Below, in pieces: positions 8,974-17,995 of a DNA stretch of 64,000 nucleotides. Each line of letters opens with the position of its first letter. Within the stretch, counting starts at the first letter, position 1. The stretch lies in the NCBI GenBank assembly GCA_017614155.1, contig JAGACK010000040.1, positions 56,717-120,716 of the forward strand, given 5' to 3'. The notes under the pieces were generated by a model, which did not search any database, was not told the DNA's origin, and worked only from the letters and a program-made list of their open reading frames with translations. A program made the position numbers and the translations under genes. Source of the stretch: Lachnospiraceae bacterium (GTDB lineage: Bacteria > Bacillota > Clostridia > Lachnospirales > Lachnospiraceae).

Positions 8974-9699
8974 TCACAGATAATTGTTGAATAAACTGGA
9001 GGATGTTCCTTTGTCATAGGATCCGGAGGAGTTGTACTGCGCATATGTTGACAGCTTGCTCTCGGCAAGGGATGCGAGTACATCGGCCTTGTTTGAGACG
9101 GCATCTGCATATGAACCGGTTCCCGAGAACAGGCTCTTGATGGAATTAATATCCGCGCTCTTGAACTTCTCTTCGTCGACTGACAGATTTCCGTCATTGG
9201 AGATCGAGATGCCTACGCTGTTCAGGAGATTTTTGTTCTTTGAGGTCAGCTGCACGAGGCTCAAGGTCCTGTTGGCTACCGCGCCGGAATCAATTGATGC
9301 CCCGGCATTGACGGTCGAGTTATAGCTCTTTACGAAGGAAGAGACCTTTTCATAGATCTTGTCCATGTCATAATCGGAATCCTCGGTGCTCCCGTCCTTC
9401 TTTGTGACCTTGAAGGAACCCTTGGCATAGAGAGAGGACGAGGTCAGGGCATCCGCATCCTTTGAAAGTGTTGACGCATTTGCCTTTACCTTGGAGTAAA
9501 CGCCTTTATTATCATCGGCTTCCTCGGTCCGGTACTCCTTTTCCTGCTTGGCATAATAAGCTTTCAGAAGCTTTCCGTAGGAACCGTTTTTGATGCTGGA
9601 ATAATCGCCGTAGAGACTCTCTAAAGAATTGCCTGTATTATTTGAAGAAACTCCGAAAGAGGAGAACAGGCCTGAATAATCACTGTTGATCCTTGACAT
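8974..9699 (-). CDS. FliD C-terminal-domain-like protein, function unknown
   Basis: The start is placed at 9699 because AAGGAG lies 8 bases before this ATG (MSRINSDYSGLFSSFG), giving 241 aa; a longer frame reaches 9762. The protein is Ser/Asn/Asp/Lys-rich, with no signal peptide or membrane helix. The second half reads SFVKSYNSTVNAG, LLNSVGISISNDGNLSVDEE and SADINSIKSLFSG, closely resembling the C-terminal coiled-coil region of flagellar cap protein FliD. It is about half the length of FliD and lacks the N-terminal cap domains. No other flagellar gene is adjacent. It may be a flagellum-related export substrate, but this is inferred from resemblance only. Confidence 0.6.
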   Translation of the reverse strand: MSRINSDYSGLFSSFGVSSNNTGNSLESLYGDYSSIKNGSYGKLLKAYYAKQEKEYRTEEADDNKGVYSKVKANASTLSKDADALTSSSLYAKGSFKVTKKDGSTEDSDYDMDKIYEKVSSFVKSYNSTVNAGASIDSGAVANRTLSLVQLTSKNKNLLNSVGISISNDGNLSVDEEKFKSADINSIKSLFSGTGSYADAVSNKADVLASLAESKLSTYAQYNSSGSYDKGTSSSLFNNYL

Positions 9700-9865
9700 A
9701 TCATCACACTCCTTATGCTGATCACCCGGTTTCGGGTAATAAAAACGGCGTCCATGCCGCAACCGATATTATCATTCTTATCCATTATATCGGCAGAACA
9801 CGCTCAAAATCAATGCCTGTATCGAAAAAAATGCAAAAAAACCCAAAAAATAAGCAAAAAAATGT

Positions 9866-9893
9866 TTTACTTACAGGATTTATCTGTTATAAT
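9866..9893 (+). promoter_or_regulatory. Promoter of the HU gene
   Basis: TTTACT (9866-9871), a 16-base spacer and a perfect TATAAT (9888-9893) lie about 55 bases before the HU start. The upstream 50 bases contain several A-tracts, as in strong promoters. Confidence 0.6.
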
Positions 9894-9947
9894 CGCATTA
9901 TCGACATTCCCATTCGGGAAAAGAATTGATCAAAAAGGAGAAAAAAA

Positions 9948-10229
9948 ATGAATAAGACAGAACTTGTTGAAGCTATTGCAAAAGAAGCAAACATTTCAAA
10001 GGCTGATGCAACAAAGGCACTCAACGCATTTGTTGATGTAACAGGTGCAGAGCTCAAGAAGGGCGGCAAGGTTCAGCTTGTAGGCTTCGGTACTTTCGAG
10101 GTTACCAAGAGAGCAGCCAGAAAGGGCAAGAATCCTCAGACGGGCGCTGAGATCAAGATTCCCGCTGCAAAGGTTGCAAAGTTCAAGGCTGGAAAGGCCC
10201 TCAAGGATGCTGTAAACAAGAAGAAATAA
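9948..10229 (+). CDS. hup: DNA-binding protein HU
   Basis: 93-aa histone-like nucleoid protein. It has the standard HU/IHF fold order: [14 protein letters not shown], a dimer helix, [11 protein letters not shown], and the DNA-binding arm [27 protein letters not shown] precedes the ATG. Codon use is restricted, as in highly expressed genes. It is monocistronic, flanked by its own promoter and a terminator. Confidence 0.97.
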   Translation: MNKTELVEAIAKEANISKADATKALNAFVDVTGAELKKGGKVQLVGFGTFEVTKRAARKGKNPQTGAEIKIPAAKVAKFKAGKALKDAVNKKK

Positions 10230-10246
10230 TATTCGCGGCATAAACC

Positions 10247-10275
10247 GCCCGGGGCTCATGCCCCGGGCTTTTTAC
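10247..10275 (+). terminator. Rho-independent terminator of the HU gene
   Basis: GCCCGGGGC and GCCCCGGGC form a GC-rich stem around CAT, followed by TTTTT. It separates HU from the TetR gene. Confidence 0.9.
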
Positions 10276-10308
10276 AACATACGAAAAATAGACAAGGGAG
10301 AAGGACAC

Positions 10309-10896
10309 GTGGTCGCAAGGAGAGACAGGAGCAAATCCGAGAGAAGTGATGTCATAAGGACAAGAAAAGCGATCGAGGAGGCATACAGGTCGCTCATATA
10401 CAGGAAGATACATGACAGGATAACAGTTACCGATGTCATAAATGAGGCCAGCATCAGCAGGGGAACATTTTATGCCTATTACAGGGATATCAGTGATCTG
10501 TCAGACAGCATGGGCGAAAAACTGGTGATGCATTACAGGGAACTGGTGAAAAATGCAGCCTTGGACGATCCTGTGAGGGGGCCGAGAAACATAGTTGACA
10601 TAATATCGAGAGAACTGGAAGAGCACAGGGAGAGTATAATCATCCTGTTTAAGCAGAATGAAGGGCAAAGGCTTTTTGATAAGGTGAAAAAGAGGCTGAA
10701 GGACAGTCTGGTCGATGACTTTATCTGGATAACCGAGTCTGAAAGGGATGCTTTTTTATCCTGTGCGCTCGGAGCGATATTTGACAGCTGCATAGACTGG
10801 ATACTGAGCGATGACCCCTGTGACAGGGAAGAACTTATTACGACCGTCACCGGTTTTTTGACCGGCGGGACCGCATTCTTTAGAGAAAAGAACTGA
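10309..10896 (+). CDS. TetR/AcrR family transcriptional regulator
   Basis: About 195 aa. The N-terminal helix-turn-helix is clear: IRTRKAIEEAYRSLIYRKIHD followed by ITVTDVINEASISRGTFYAYY, where the second helix and the FYAYY end are classic TetR features. The C-terminal ligand domain ends in a tryptophan- and aspartate-rich helix (DSCIDWILSDDP). I use GTG 10309, preceded by AAGGGAG; the ATG at 10258 lies inside the HU terminator and cannot be the start. The glycosyltransferase gene begins about 30 bases later and may be its partner or target. The ligand is unknown. Confidence 0.85.
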   Translation: MVARRDRSKSERSDVIRTRKAIEEAYRSLIYRKIHDRITVTDVINEASISRGTFYAYYRDISDLSDSMGEKLVMHYRELVKNAALDDPVRGPRNIVDIISRELEEHRESIIILFKQNEGQRLFDKVKKRLKDSLVDDFIWITESERDAFLSCALGAIFDSCIDWILSDDPCDREELITTVTGFLTGGTAFFREKN

Positions 10897-10925
10897 ATGT
10901 GCCCGGATATCCGGAGGAGGACCCA

Positions 10926-11981
10926 TTGGTTGACATAACTGAAACCGTCATACTCATACCTTCGCTGAATCCTGATGAGAAAATGATCAGGCTCATAGAA
11001 AACCTCAAAGCAGGAGGCTTTTCGCATATCGTCTGTGTGGATGACGGCTCGGGTGAGGAGTATCGTTCTTATTATGAAAAAGCACAGAGTCTCGGCTGTG
11101 ATGTCCTGAGGCACTGTGTGAACATGGGAAAGGGAAGGGGCATCAAGACGGGCCTCAACTTCATAAGGAACACTTATCCCGATTCCCCGGGGGTCGTGAC
11201 TGTTGATTCCGACGGACAGCATTCGGTCGAGGATACTGTATCGTGTGCAAGGGCGATGACTGAAAATCCCGGCTGTCTGGTCTTTGGCTGCAGGGATTTC
11301 AGGGAAGAAGGCGTCCCGCCCAAGAGCTATTACGGAAATGTCATCACCAGGTGCGTGATGAAGGTTTTCTGCGGGATAAGCTTAAGCGATACCCAGACCG
11401 GGCTTCGCGCCATTCCTCAGGATCTGATCGAGGCTTTTGTAAATACAAAAGGCGAGCGCTACGAATACGAGATGCAGCAGATCCTCCAGTGCAGGGAGGA
11501 GGATATCCCGATAGTGGAGGTCCCGATAAAGACCATATATATCGAGGAAAACAAAGGCACTCACTTTAATCCGGTAACGGATTCCATAAAGATCTATGCA
11601 CAGTTCGGAAGATTCATCTTTGCGTCTGTGTCTTCATTTCTAGTTGACATAATCCTTTTTGCGCTTTTTGTGCAGCTCTTCATAATACCCTTCGGGGATG
11701 CAGAAAGATACATCCTGATATCGACAGTGTTTGCAAGAGTGATCTCGGCAGCGTGGAATTTCCTGATAAACAGAAAACTGGTATTCAAAGCAAAGAATCC
11801 GCTGATGAAAAATGCGGTAAAATATGCTGTCCTTGCCGTATGCCAGCTTGGACTGAGCGCGCTTCTGGTGACGCTTCTCTTCAGGGTCACGCACATCAAT
11901 GAGACGGTCGTAAAAGTGGTCGTGGACAGCATCCTGTTTCTTATCAGCTTCCAGATCCAGAGAGAGGTTGTTTTCAAATAG
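10926..11981 (+). CDS. Bifunctional glycosyltransferase family 2 / GtrA membrane protein
   Basis: About 351 aa. The N-terminal GT-A domain begins VILIPSLNPD, with VVTVDSDGQHS holding the metal-binding DxD and later DTQTGLRAIP, as in polyprenyl-phosphate sugar transferases. From about residue 225 the sequence becomes a four-helix GtrA-type membrane domain (FIFASVSSFLVDIILFALFV onward). The fused architecture suggests making and flipping a lipid-linked sugar for cell-surface glycosylation. I chose TTG 10926 because GGAGGAGG ends 5 bases upstream; GTG 10899 is the alternative. It lies downstream of a TetR regulator and 11 bp before a giant surface protein. Confidence 0.83.
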   Translation: MVDITETVILIPSLNPDEKMIRLIENLKAGGFSHIVCVDDGSGEEYRSYYEKAQSLGCDVLRHCVNMGKGRGIKTGLNFIRNTYPDSPGVVTVDSDGQHSVEDTVSCARAMTENPGCLVFGCRDFREEGVPPKSYYGNVITRCVMKVFCGISLSDTQTGLRAIPQDLIEAFVNTKGERYEYEMQQILQCREEDIPIVEVPIKTIYIEENKGTHFNPVTDSIKIYAQFGRFIFASVSSFLVDIILFALFVQLFIIPFGDAERYILISTVFARVISAAWNFLINRKLVFKAKNPLMKNAVKYAVLAVCQLGLSALLVTLLFRVTHINETVVKVVVDSILFLISFQIQREVVFK

Positions 11982-11992
11982 GGTTACATAAT

Positions 11993-14900
11993 ATGACAAA
12001 ATCCGGAAATAACAGAAAAAGTCATATGAAAAAAACGGCCGCCGCTGTGCTGTCTCTTATTCTTGTGCTTACGGCACATCCGTTATCGGTCTCATACGGG
12101 TCGGAGGATCTTCACGGTTTGGCCGTGTCGGAGGATGCCATATCCCGGAACGATCTTTCGGATAATAAGACCGCTCCGGATGAAGCAGTATCGGATAATA
12201 AGACCGTTCCCGGTGAAACGGTCTCGGAGGATTCATCTTCCGGAGAAAATGCCGGTGAAGAAACAATATCCGACAATACCGTTTCAGGCGATACGGTCTC
12301 CGGTGATTCAGCTTCCGAAAATGACATATCATTTGAAATCCCCTTCGGAGCCTTCGATGATGATATGGAGATTGAAAATCCCGATCCCCTTCCGGAATTT
12401 GAAACGCCGGCCTCAGAGGGAGACGAGGGGATGAGCATCATGGCGATAAAAGCCCCGGAACCTGTTCCGTATGCTGTTTCATACAACGGCGCGGCAGAAG
12501 GGCTGCTGCCGGATGCCCTCAGACATCAGGGCAGCTCGTCTCTTTGCTGGTCCTTTTCCGCAGCTCTCCTGGCGGAAGTTTCAATGATAAAAAACAGTCT
12601 TGCGCCCAAAAGCGTTCATTATTCCGAGGATCAGATAGGATACTTCTTCTATCATCACGCGGTCGATCCTCTGGGAGGAACTGTCGGAGACGAGACTTTC
12701 CCGGTTCCGTCGTCGGCAGATTATTACCATAAGGGCGGCAATAATGTTTTCAATGTGTGGAGTCTTGCTGCATGGGTCCCGGTCAGGGATCAGGCAGATA
12801 TGCCGTTTAAGAACAGGCCTTATACGGTAAGTGAGGTGACGCCGGATCTGGCATATAACAGCGTTGCCCATATGCAGAACTCCTACTGGTCCAGCATGGA
12901 GTCGACCGGAGATGATATTTCCTATATTGAAAATGTAAAGGAACTTGTATACAGATTCGGCGCGGCATCGGTGATAATCTACAGCGGGCTTAGCATAAAC
13001 AAAAACCATGCCGTTTACAATACATATCCGGGATCCGGACACAATGTCTCGATCGTCGGCTGGGACGATAACTACAGCGCGGAAAAATTTACGACCAGAC
13101 CCGCAGGAGACGGCGCCTGGTATGTCAGGGACAACTATGGGACTGACGGTAACCGCGATGAGAACGGCTGCTTCTGGATGTCTTATTATGACAAAAGCCT
13201 CCGGCGCACGAACAACAAGGCCATAGCCTTTGAGTTTGAAAGCGGTGACAATTATGATAATAACTACCAGTATGACGGCAGCTGCGGCAACTCTACGCAG
13301 CCCTGGAACGGTTCGACGGGTATCGCAGCAAATGTTTTTACGGCGCAGAAGGATGAGGTGCTTGAGGCGGCAGGTTTTGCTCCCGCAAATGCGGAAGTTG
13401 ATTATACTGTAAGGATCTACAAGCTTGTCTCGGCAGATGATGCGCCCGATAGCGGCGAAAAGGTATCGGAAGTTTCGGGCTCGACCAGGTACTACGGTTA
13501 TCGGACGATACCTCTTAAAGATAAGGTCAGCCTCAGCGCCGGACAGGCTTATTCTGTCTGGGTACGGACTGTTGCAAAAAACGAAAATGCAAGTATGTTT
13601 GTTGATATGGACAACGACAGTAACAGCTGGATCAGCTTCCACCCGTCGTCATCGGCAAACCAGAGCTATGCAAAATTCGGCAGCGACTGGTACGACATGC
13701 ATTCGACCAACAAAGGAAATGAGACCGTCAGGATCAAGGCCTACACCAATGATGCAGATGACATGTACGCTTCCTACGAGCTCCTCGACACGGATGACTA
13801 CACCTATGACGGCAGCACGGAGCACAGGGTAAAGGTTACGGTCAGCGGAGCTGACGGTATGCCCAGGTCGGAGGGCGTGGATTATTCCGTCACATATCTG
13901 AATAATATCGAACCCGGCAAAGCAAGGGTAAGCGTAAATTCCCTGAAAGGGGAAAGCCTCGGAAACAGGTACTTTACCTATGATATCAAGCCCCGTACGG
14001 TTTCCGAAGGCTTTGTGTCGACGATATCAGGCTGTGTCTACACGGGAAGCGCCCAAAAGCCGGCAGTAACCCTGTCGGATGATGCGCTCGGTCAGTTAAA
14101 GAAGGGCGTCGATTATCTTGTTAAATACAGCGACAATATCAATGCGGGAATCGGTCATGTGACCTTTACCGGGACCGGAAGATACACCGGCAGCATCACC
14201 CGCGAGTTCGTTATAGAACCAAAACAGGCAAATTTTGAAATATCAAGCGTTACCAAATGCGTATATACGGGGAAAGAGCAAAAACCCTCAGTCACGGTTT
14301 CGGATCCCGGCATTGGAAGCCTTACCGAGGGGGAGGATTATACAGCTGCTTATTCGCAGAACATCAATGCCGGTAAGGGGAGGATTATCCTGAACGGATG
14401 CGGAAATTACAAAGGCAGCGTGACAGGGTATTTTGACATCATGCCAAAGCCCGCGTCTTACTTTGTTATAGATGATATCCCGCCTGCGCAGTATACCGGA
14501 GAGGAACTGAAGCCGGAGCCCGTTGTAAAGGACCGTGAGCTCCAAACCCTGCTCAAAAGGGATATCGATTATACCGTCAGTTATAACAAAAACATAAACG
14601 AAGGCAATGCTTCGGTTTACATAAATGGAGAAGGGAATTACAGCGGAAGCGTGTCAAAGAACTTCTTCATATCGGCTGCGCCTGTAAAGGAACTGAAGAT
14701 AAAGCCCATTAAAAACATTCGGTTCAGCCCGGGAGAGCCAGATGTCAGGCCGAAGCTCGAGGTTACCTGCGACGGATATACGCTCCTGGAAGGGCGTGAC
14801 TATACTGCAAGTTATGTAAACAATGACCGGGCCGGGACAGCAACAGTCAGTATATCGGGCATATCAAGGACTTTGTACGACAATTCCCGGGCTGAGGCGC

Positions 14901-15919
14901 AGTTTACGATCCTTCCTTATTCACTGAAAAATGCTTCGATCGAAGGAATAGGCGACAGACTGCATGAAACCGGAAAGGACTGGTCGCTTGCAGGGCTGTC
15001 CGCAAATGTCCTGGCTGTCCGCGCGTCGACGGGAGAGTCTGTCCGGCTCAGGCAGGGCATTGATTATGAAATTGTCTTTGACGAAAATACAAAGATCCCC
15101 GCAAAGAGCGGAAAGAAGGTCGTTTATTATATAAAGGGCATCGGAGATTACACCGGCAGCGTGAAAAAGTCCTTTACGGTCAGGGACTATATCCCTCTTT
15201 CCGATACGGATTATTTCGAGATCACGCTGTCAAAAGATACATATACATATGACGGGGAATATCACAGGCCAATGGTCACGGTCAGATGGAAGCAGGACGG
15301 CGATCCTACGAAAGCCGCCGCCCTTACGGAAGGCATTGATTACAGCTGTTCTTATTCAAATAATAAGAACGCCGGGCGCGCGTGCATAAAGATAAAGCCT
15401 TTGTCATCCCTGAAAAAGCACAGGATCGGGGGCAGTGCGACGGTGCGCTTTACGATAATCCCTACGAAACGAGACGGGTGTTATATAAATCCGATAAAGG
15501 ATCTGACCTACAATTCAAAGGCCAGGAAGCCTTCAGTGGCTGTTTACGATATGTCTGAAGGAAAACGCCTGAAGAGCTCACAGTACTTTCTTATATATGA
15601 AGATAATATCCGGGCCGGCACGGCAAAGGTCACTGCATACGGGAAGAATAACTACACCGGCCTGCTTTGTTCCCGGACCTTCAATATCCTGCCGCAAAGC
15701 TTCGGAAAGGTTGAGCTGAAATACAGATATGACAGAAACGCAGGACAGTTCAGATATTTCAGGGTCTGCTACGGGAAATCGGTCCTCAGGGAGAACATCG
15801 ACTATACTATATCAGAGAGCGGACCGGGCAAAGACGGGAAGACGGTGCGCACAGTCACCGCGATAGAGGGCCGTGATTTTCTGGATGATGTGACAAAGAG
15901 CATGAAATACAAAAAGTAA
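11993..15919 (+). CDS. Giant secreted C1A (papain-like) cysteine protease with lectin-like domain and Ig-like repeats
   Basis: 1,308 aa. A basic N-terminus and hydrophobic core (KKTAAAVLSLILVLTA) form a signal peptide. Residues about 40-115 are a low-complexity Ser/Asp/Glu/Val linker with recurrent VSED, VSDN and VSGD units. The protease domain (about 160-410) has the oxyanion Q179, nucleophile C185 in SLCWSF, H350 in SGHNVSIVGWDD and N381 in RDNYGT. A lectin-like domain typical of this peptidase group spans about 410-590. The rest consists of roughly nine repeats of 70-85 aa with the pattern YTG..KP.V ... L..G.DYT..Y..N...G.A...I.G.GNYTGS. No LPXTG or SLH motif ends the protein. An in-frame ATG at 12026 is an alternative start. 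It is probably released or wall-associated. Confidence 0.85.
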   Translation: MTKSGNNRKSHMKKTAAAVLSLILVLTAHPLSVSYGSEDLHGLAVSEDAISRNDLSDNKTAPDEAVSDNKTVPGETVSEDSSSGENAGEETISDNTVSGDTVSGDSASENDISFEIPFGAFDDDMEIENPDPLPEFETPASEGDEGMSIMAIKAPEPVPYAVSYNGAAEGLLPDALRHQGSSSLCWSFSAALLAEVSMIKNSLAPKSVHYSEDQIGYFFYHHAVDPLGGTVGDETFPVPSSADYYHKGGNNVFNVWSLAAWVPVRDQADMPFKNRPYTVSEVTPDLAYNSVAHMQNSYWSSMESTGDDISYIENVKELVYRFGAASVIIYSGLSINKNHAVYNTYPGSGHNVSIVGWDDNYSAEKFTTRPAGDGAWYVRDNYGTDGNRDENGCFWMSYYDKSLRRTNNKAIAFEFESGDNYDNNYQYDGSCGNSTQPWNGSTGIAANVFTAQKDEVLEAAGFAPANAEVDYTVRIYKLVSADDAPDSGEKVSEVSGSTRYYGYRTIPLKDKVSLSAGQAYSVWVRTVAKNENASMFVDMDNDSNSWISFHPSSSANQSYAKFGSDWYDMHSTNKGNETVRIKAYTNDADDMYASYELLDTDDYTYDGSTEHRVKVTVSGADGMPRSEGVDYSVTYLNNIEPGKARVSVNSLKGESLGNRYFTYDIKPRTVSEGFVSTISGCVYTGSAQKPAVTLSDDALGQLKKGVDYLVKYSDNINAGIGHVTFTGTGRYTGSITREFVIEPKQANFEISSVTKCVYTGKEQKPSVTVSDPGIGSLTEGEDYTAAYSQNINAGKGRIILNGCGNYKGSVTGYFDIMPKPASYFVIDDIPPAQYTGEELKPEPVVKDRELQTLLKRDIDYTVSYNKNINEGNASVYINGEGNYSGSVSKNFFISAAPVKELKIKPIKNIRFSPGEPDVRPKLEVTCDGYTLLEGRDYTASYVNNDRAGTATVSISGISRTLYDNSRAEAQFTILPYSLKNASIEGIGDRLHETGKDWSLAGLSANVLAVRASTGESVRLRQGIDYEIVFDENTKIPAKSGKKVVYYIKGIGDYTGSVKKSFTVRDYIPLSDTDYFEITLSKDTYTYDGEYHRPMVTVRWKQDGDPTKAAALTEGIDYSCSYSNNKNAGRACIKIKPLSSLKKHRIGGSATVRFTIIPTKRDGCYINPIKDLTYNSKARKPSVAVYDMSEGKRLKSSQYFLIYEDNIRAGTAKVTAYGKNNYTGLLCSRTFNILPQSFGKVELKYRYDRNAGQFRYFRVCYGKSVLRENIDYTISESGPGKDGKTVRTVTAIEGRDFLDDVTKSMKYKK

Positions 15920-15948
15920 TTGACTAGCCCTGTTTTTTCTAATATAAT
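15920..15948 (+). promoter_or_regulatory. Strong sigma-A promoter of tRNA-Pro
   Basis: TTGACT (15920-15925), a 17-base spacer and TATAAT (15943-15948) begin immediately at the stop codon of the protease gene, 28 bases before the tRNA. Confidence 0.8.
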
Positions 15949-15976
15949 AATCGACGGTGTTTCAAGCATCATATAT

Positions 15977-16051
15977 CGGGGTGTGGCTCAGTTTGGCTAG
16001 AGCGCCGTCTTAGGGAGGCGGAGGCCGCAAGTTCAAATCTTGTCACTCCGA
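15977..16051 (+). tRNA. tRNA-Pro with anticodon AGG
   Basis: A full cloverleaf folds. The acceptor CGGGGTG/CACTCCG begins with C1-G72, as expected for proline. The D-stem is GCTC/GAGC, the anticodon stem CCGTC/GGCGG with loop TTAGGGA, and the T-arm GCAAG-TTCAAAT-CTTGT. The discriminator is A and the CCA end is not encoded. The loop differs from the common TGG isoacceptor only at position 34, giving AGG. That is an uncommon bacterial proline anticodon, whose A34 would probably be read as inosine. Confidence 0.93.
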
Positions 16052-16060
16052 CACAGGAAA

Positions 16061-16083
16061 GTCCGTATTTTACGGGCTTTTTT
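16061..16083 (+). terminator. Terminator after tRNA-Pro
   Basis: GTCCGTA and TACGGGC form a 7-bp stem with a TTT loop, followed by TTTTTT. Confidence 0.85.
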
Positions 16084-16187
16084 GTTTGCTGTTTTTGCAT
16101 TTTGTTTTGCATTGTTTACAGAATCTCCCAAGATGTTCAGATAATTTATCATGCTTATCCTGAAAATAATTAATAACCGCTCTGGGC

Positions 16188-16202
16188 AGTTCAAATCTTG
16201 TC
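16188..16202 (+). repeat. Partial duplicate of the tRNA-Pro T-arm (possible att remnant)
   Basis: AGTTCAAATCTTGTC is identical to tRNA positions 16030-16044. It lies 158 bases downstream in AT-rich DNA with no other tRNA features around it. Duplicated 3' tRNA segments are typical of integrase target sites, but no integrase or cargo lies between the copies. Confidence 0.45.
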
Positions 16203-16259
16203 TTTCTTATAAAAAATTGCTCTTTTATCAAAAATCATTCAAAAAGTGTTCAAAAATTG

Positions 16260-16289
16260 TTTACAAATTTGACGGAGGCGTGATATACT
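16260..16289 (+). promoter_or_regulatory. Probable promoter of the carbohydrate ABC operon
   Basis: TTTACA (16260-16265), an 18-base spacer and TATACT (16284-16289) give a leader of about 100 bases before the substrate-binding protein. Confidence 0.5.
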
Positions 16290-16396
16290 ATCGCGTGGAT
16301 GCTCATAAGGGTATCCGGTCGTTTTCGTCAGGTGCGCAGCACCCGGCGGAGAAAAACAAAAGCCGGAAGACCGGCAAATAATTAAGGAGGTTTTTT

Positions 16397-17860
16397 ATGA
16401 AGAAGAAAGTACTGGCACTGATTTTGAGCAGCGCAATGGCAGTTTCTATGCTTGCCGGCTGCGGCAGCGAAGCAGCAGCACCTGCACCTGCAGCAGAAGA
16501 GCCTGCAGCAGAAACAGCAGAAGAGCCTGCAGCAGAAGAGCCTGCAGCAGAAGCTACTACAGAGGAAGCTGCACCCGCTGAAGGCGGCGGAAGCGGAACA
16601 ATCAATCTGTGGGCATTCACAGACGAGGTTCCCGGGATGGTTGACAAGTACATCGAAGCACATCCTGATTTCCCTTACAAGGTTAACACAACTATCATCG
16701 CTACAACTGATGGCGCTTATCAGCCCGCTCTTGACCAGGCACTTATCGCAGGCGGAGCAGAGCAGCCTGATCTGTACTGCGCAGAGGCAGCTTTCATCCT
16801 GAAGTATTCAAAGGGTGACATGGCTGAGTATGCTATGCCTTACAAGGATCTCGGAATCGATGTTGACGCTGAGATCAAGAACAGCGACATCGCAGGATAT
16901 TCAGTTGATATAGGAACAAACAACAACGGTGATGTTGATGCACTTGGATATCAGGCAACCGGCGGTACATTCATCTATCGTCGTTCAATCGCAAAGGATG
17001 TATTCGGAACAGATGATCCTGCAGAGATCTCAAAGCAGATCGGCGGCGGTTCAGGATCATGGGATAAGTTCTGGGAAGCAGCAGCTACTCTTGCAGGCAA
17101 GGGCGTAGCAATCGTTTCCGGTGATGGTGATATCTGGCACGCAGTTGAGAACAGCTCAGACAAGGGCTGGCTTGATGAGAGCGGAGCACTTCAGATTGAT
17201 CCCAAGAGGGAAGCATTCCTTGACATCTCCAAGGATCTTACAGACAAGGGCTGGTCAAACCAGACTCAGGACTGGCAGGATGCATGGTTCGCTGATATGA
17301 AGGGCGAAGGCGACAAGCCTGTATTCGGATTCTTCGGACCTGCATGGCTCATCAACTACACACTCGCTCCTAACTGCGGTGGCGAGAAGGCCGGCGAAGG
17401 CACATATGGCGACTGGGCATGCTGCGATTCACCTATCGGATTCTTCTGGGGCGGCACATGGCTTCTTGCAAACAAGAACATGGATGCTGACAAGGTACCT
17501 GCTGTAAAGGATCTCATCTACTGGATCACTCTTGATTCTTCAGAGGACGGACTTCAGTACAAGTGGGCAAACGGAACTCTCAACGGAGAGGGCGGCACAA
17601 AGGATTCTGTTGCATCAGGCGCAGTTATGAGCAAGTCTGACGGATCTCTTGACTTCCTCGGCGGCGAGAACATGTTCGATTACTTCGTTCCTGCAAACGC
17701 TTATGCAAACGGCAAGAACCTTACACAGTATGACGAGTCCATCAACCAGATCTGGAGAGATCAGGTTAGGGCTTATGCAGCAGGCGAGAAGAGCAGAGAT
17801 GATGCTATCAAAGACTTCAAGCAGACTGTAGCAGACAACCTTGGTATCGAGGCTAAATAA
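16397..17860 (+). CDS. Carbohydrate ABC transporter substrate-binding lipoprotein (CUT1 type)
   Basis: 487 aa. The signal peptide ends in the lipobox LAGCGS (C22). Residues about 25-62 are an Ala/Glu/Pro linker (EEPAAE units). The mature domain begins TINLWAFTDEVPGMVDKYIE, typical of family 1 extracellular solute-binding proteins. The body is rich in Trp and acidic residues, as in sugar binders. AAGGAGG lies 7 bases before the ATG. Codon choice is restricted, which suggests very high expression. A strong hairpin after the stop would give excess binding protein relative to the permeases that follow. The sugar is unknown. Confidence 0.92.
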   Translation: MKKKVLALILSSAMAVSMLAGCGSEAAAPAPAAEEPAAETAEEPAAEEPAAEATTEEAAPAEGGGSGTINLWAFTDEVPGMVDKYIEAHPDFPYKVNTTIIATTDGAYQPALDQALIAGGAEQPDLYCAEAAFILKYSKGDMAEYAMPYKDLGIDVDAEIKNSDIAGYSVDIGTNNNGDVDALGYQATGGTFIYRRSIAKDVFGTDDPAEISKQIGGGSGSWDKFWEAAATLAGKGVAIVSGDGDIWHAVENSSDKGWLDESGALQIDPKREAFLDISKDLTDKGWSNQTQDWQDAWFADMKGEGDKPVFGFFGPAWLINYTLAPNCGGEKAGEGTYGDWACCDSPIGFFWGGTWLLANKNMDADKVPAVKDLIYWITLDSSEDGLQYKWANGTLNGEGGTKDSVASGAVMSKSDGSLDFLGGENMFDYFVPANAYANGKNLTQYDESINQIWRDQVRAYAAGEKSRDDAIKDFKQTVADNLGIEAK

Positions 17861-17877
17861 TTAAAGATTAAAATTTG

Positions 17878-17912
17878 CTCCGGTGGGGATTTTTCCCTGC
17901 CGGAGTTCTTTA
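17878..17912 (+). terminator. Attenuating hairpin after the binding-protein gene
   Basis: CTCCGG...CCGGAG with an inner GGGGA/TCCC pairing forms a long stem, followed by TTCTTT. It lies between the binding-protein and permease genes and probably causes partial termination, a common way to set their ratio. Confidence 0.75.
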
Positions 17913-17995
17913 CAACGAAAATGAATCATGGGATAATGATCCTGTATTTGTTTTCGTTGTATTGAGTTTAAGACCACATTAAAGGAGAAGAGAGT

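Larger units (their letters stand above)
16052..16396. other. Intergenic region between tRNA-Pro and the ABC transporter
   Basis: It holds the tRNA terminator, an AT-rich stretch with the duplicated T-arm, and the transporter promoter. A 76-codon frame at 16151-16381 has no ribosome site and no recognisable features, so I do not call it a gene. Confidence 0.5.

Noticed and set aside
12581-13642. 353-codon minus-strand frame opposite the C1A protease
   Set aside because: It is antisense to the catalytic domain, whose active-site residues are all in place on the plus strand.
16151-16381. Small gene upstream of the carbohydrate binding protein
   Set aside because: It spans the predicted promoter, has no ribosome site and shows no protein-like pattern.
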